Assembly (NCBI GenBank): GCA_963851325.1
Contig: CAWKOR010000002.1
Coordinates: 496,001 to 560,000 of the forward strand
Reading direction: 5' to 3'
Origin: DATGKG01 sp963851325
GTDB taxonomy: Bacteria > Desulfobacterota > Binatia > Binatales > Binataceae
DNA: 64,000 bases
The position numbers and the translations under genes are program-made. Shown here one piece after another: positions 62,385 to 64,000 of this stretch; the first letter of the stretch is position 1; each line of letters begins with the position of its first letter. Under the pieces are notes generated by a model. The model was not told the DNA's origin and made no database searches. It saw only the letters and a program-made list of their open reading frames with translations.

Positions 62385-63530
62385 TCAGTGAGCCCCGAGC
62401 GTCTGGGTCGCGATGACGAGACGCTGAATCTCGGAAGTGCCTTCGTAAATTTCAGTGATCTTGGCGTCGCGGAAATACCGCTCGACCTGGAATTCCTTGG
62501 TGTAACCGTAGCCGCCATGAATCTGGACCGCCTCGATCGCGGCGCTCATCGCGGCCTCGGCGGCAAACAGCTTCGCCATCGCGGATTCGCGCGTGCATGG
62601 CAGGCCCGCATCCTTCAATGACGCGGCGCGAAGATTGAGCAGGCGCGCGGCATCGATCTCGACCGCCATGTCGGCGAGCTTCCACTGGATCGCCTGGTAC
62701 TGCGCGATCGGCTTGCCGAAGGTCTGGCGATCCTTCGCGTACTTCAGCGAATCCTCGAGCGCCGCGCGACCGATGCCGACCGCCTGCGCCGCGATTCCGA
62801 TGCGGCCGCCGTCGAGCGTCTTCATCGCGACCTTGAAGCCCTCGTCTTCCTTGGTGAGGAGATTCTCGCGCGGCACCTTCATATCGGTGAAGCTGAGCTG
62901 CGCGCTGTGCGCACCATGAATCCCCATCTTGTCTTCGACGCGAGTCACCGCCCATCCAGGCGTCGAGGTCTCGACCGCGAACGCAGCAATACCTTTGTTG
63001 CCCTTCGAAGCATCGGTCATCGCGAACACGATCGCCACGCCGCTCTGGGGCGAGTTGGTGATGAAATTCTTGGTCCCGTTGATAACGTAGTAGTCGCCCT
63101 CGCGCACCGCCTTGGTCTTCTGCCCGGCGGCATCGGATCCGGCCTGCGGCTCGGTGAGCGCGAAGCATCCAATCCATTCGCCGGTCGCCATCTTCGGCAG
63201 AAAGTGCTCGCGCTGGCGATCATTGCCGAGCCCGAGGATCGGCCACGACGCGAGCGACGAATGCGCCGACACGATCACCGCGGTTGAGGCGCATTCGACG
63301 GCGAGCTCCTCGACCACCAGCGCATACGCGACGTGGTCCAGTCCGGCGCCGCCGTACTTCTCGGGAATGAAGATGCCAAGCATCCCGAGCTTGCCGAGGT
63401 CGGCCATCGTCGCGGCGGGATAGCGATGGGTCCGGTCCGTTTCGACGCCGGCCTGGTCGAGTTTGTCGCGCGCATAGCGTCGCGCGGTATCGCGCGCGCC
63501 GCGTTGAGCTTCTGTGAGTTCGAGGTCCAT
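62385..63530 (-). CDS. Acyl-CoA dehydrogenase (first gene of mutase operon)
   Basis: A 381-residue enzyme with the short-chain type pattern: LGIFIPEKYGGAGLD, CFALTEPQAGSDA, FITNSPQSGVAIVF, GGRIGIAAQAVGIGRAALE, QIHGGYGYTKEF and ITEIYEGTSEIQRL, where the Glu of YEGT is the usual base. It heads the operon that continues with the mutase 5 bp downstream. It could desaturate isobutyryl-CoA or butyryl-CoA. The operator-like palindrome at 63559 lies upstream. Confidence 0.92.
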   Translation of the reverse strand: MDLELTEAQRGARDTARRYARDKLDQAGVETDRTHRYPAATMADLGKLGMLGIFIPEKYGGAGLDHVAYALVVEELAVECASTAVIVSAHSSLASWPILGLGNDRQREHFLPKMATGEWIGCFALTEPQAGSDAAGQKTKAVREGDYYVINGTKNFITNSPQSGVAIVFAMTDASKGNKGIAAFAVETSTPGWAVTRVEDKMGIHGAHSAQLSFTDMKVPRENLLTKEDEGFKVAMKTLDGGRIGIAAQAVGIGRAALEDSLKYAKDRQTFGKPIAQYQAIQWKLADMAVEIDAARLLNLRAASLKDAGLPCTRESAMAKLFAAEAAMSAAIEAVQIHGGYGYTKEFQVERYFRDAKITEIYEGTSEIQRLVIATQTLGAH

Positions 63531-63558
63531 TTAATTCCGCAGCTACAGTTCTAGCTTA

Positions 63559-63574
63559 GACCGACCATTCGGTC
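63559..63574. promoter_or_regulatory. Operator-like palindrome GACCGA-CCAT-TCGGTC
   Basis: A perfect 6+6 inverted repeat with a 4-base spacer lies 29 bases upstream of the first gene of the mutase operon. Sites of the GACCGA/TCGGTC type are often bound by TetR-family regulators of acyl-CoA metabolism; the regulator is not in the window. Regulation is inferred. Confidence 0.55.
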
Positions 63575-63581
63575 GATAGAA

Positions 63582-63608
63582 ATGGCTTTCGACATCGTCG
63601 AAAGCCAT
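63582..63608. repeat. Perfect 12-bp hairpin next to CCTGAGCGCAGCGAAG motif
   Basis: ATGGCTTTCGAC-ATC-GTCGAAAGCCAT is a perfect inverted repeat with a 3-base loop. It joins CATCCTGAGCGCAGCGAAGT, a stretch resembling the CCTGAGCGAAGCGAAGGATC-type intergenic repeat of many genomes. It may be a REP-like element, or a terminator for a transcript arriving from either side. Confidence 0.55.
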
Positions 63609-63655
63609 CCTGAGCGCAGCGAAGTATCTCGACTGCGGTCAACGCTCATTCCCCG

Positions 63656-63678
63656 ATTGTTCCCACGGCGGGAACAAT
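63656..63678 (+). promoter_or_regulatory. 23-bp palindrome ATTGTTCCC-N5-GGGAACAAT before the toxin gene
   Basis: Perfect 9-bp arms with a 5-base centre end 15 bases upstream of the GTG start of the HigB-like gene. Toxin-antitoxin operons are usually autorepressed at such a palindrome near the promoter; TAGATT just after it could be a -10 element. The antitoxin gene should lie beyond the window. Confidence 0.6.
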
Positions 63679-63693
63679 GTTAGATTGAGTGTT

Positions 63694-64000
63694 GTGAGGG
63701 TAATCGCGCGACCAATCCTCATTAGGTTTGTTGAATCGATACAAGGTAGTCCGTCGCAGAAAGCCTTAAAAGCCGCGCTCGATGCCTGGTTTCGCGAAGC
63801 GGGGCATGCCACTTGGCGCAATCCTGCTGAAGTCAAAAGGAGCTTCGGTAGTGCGAGCATCATCGGGTCGGATCGAGTGGTTTTCAATATCAAAGGCAAT
63901 GACTACCGTCTCGTAGCCGCAGTCGACTATCGGCGCCAGATCGTATTTATCAAATGGATCGGTACGCACCGCGATTACGATAAAATCGACGTAAGGACAA
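63694..64000 (+). CDS. HigB-type mRNA interferase toxin, cut by window edge
   Basis: From GTG 63694 the frame stays open to the edge (102 codons). It matches the HigB/RelE-like toxin family PF09907: it starts VRVIARPILIRFVESI, and later FNIKGNDYRLVAAVDYRRQI and VFIKWIGTHRDYDKIDV. In this family the toxin is followed by the HigA antitoxin, expected just outside. A - strand open frame over the same DNA has no support. A strong operator-like palindrome precedes it. Confidence 0.85.
   Translation, partial: MRVIARPILIRFVESIQGSPSQKALKAALDAWFREAGHATWRNPAEVKRSFGSASIIGSDRVVFNIKGNDYRLVAAVDYRRQIVFIKWIGTHRDYDKIDVRT

Noticed and set aside
63639..63899. 86-codon - strand open frame at the right edge
   Set aside because: It lies opposite the HigB-like frame, which has family motifs and an upstream operator.

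Overview
The window is a GC-rich (roughly 60-65%), gene-dense bacterial chromosome segment. It carries flagellar, chemotaxis and type II secretion genes, F420/LLM-type and acyl-CoA enzymes, and many overlapping start/stop codons. No mobile element, rRNA, tRNA or CRISPR array was recognised. The mix suggests an uncultured Gram-negative lineage of the deltaproteobacterial grade, for example Binatota; this assignment is inference, with Myxococcota or Acidobacteriota as alternatives.

Layout. 1-4.8 kb: end of purH, then purD (frameshifted), tsaC, a DUF1015 gene, a histidine phosphatase and a cupin. 4.85-6.36 kb: five diverged copies of a ~260-bp multi-hairpin repeat. 6.5-9.9 kb: an amidohydrolase, an FMN reductase, an XRE regulator and a seven-bladed BNR propeller protein. 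10.3-23.6 kb: a chemotaxis cluster on the + strand (cheA, cheW, a globin-coupled aerotaxis transducer, two membrane chemoreceptors, cheY, cheB, cheR, cheX, a receiver/degenerate-HPt protein, motA). 25-29 kb: fliS, fliD and two near-identical flagellins on the - strand. 29.2-35.3 kb: a + strand switch operon: fliM, fliN, an AAA+ regulator, motB, a second fliM-like gene, a second fliN-like gene, fliG and a lytic transglycosylase. 35.3-38.3 kb: small metabolic and hypothetical genes, including an interrupted fatty-acid-hydroxylase-type gene. 38.7-48.1 kb: gspEFGHIJKLMN without gspC or gspD. 48-59 kb: hydrolase, LLM oxidoreductase, enoyl-CoA hydratase, an ABC exporter pair (second member frameshifted), a TetR regulator with its monooxygenase, a phosphatase and a methyltransferase. 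59-63.5 kb: a four-gene - strand operon of two acyl-CoA dehydrogenases around a B12-dependent acyl-CoA mutase. Right edge: start of a HigB-type toxin behind a 23-bp palindrome.

The most interesting parts are these. (1) The motility locus combines a heme-globin O2 transducer, a CheA with a C-terminal receiver lacking its phospho-Asp, a receiver protein whose HPt-like tail lacks the phospho-His, a sigma-54-type AAA+ regulator with the GAFTGA loop deleted, and duplicated FliM/FliN-type switch proteins with no recognisable EIDALL CheY-binding peptide. (2) The mutase carries the Phe/Gln substrate signature of isobutyryl-CoA mutase rather than the Tyr/Arg of methylmalonyl-CoA mutase. Three genes (purD, the second ABC gene, the hydroxylase) carry single-position interruptions that could be genuine or assembly errors.
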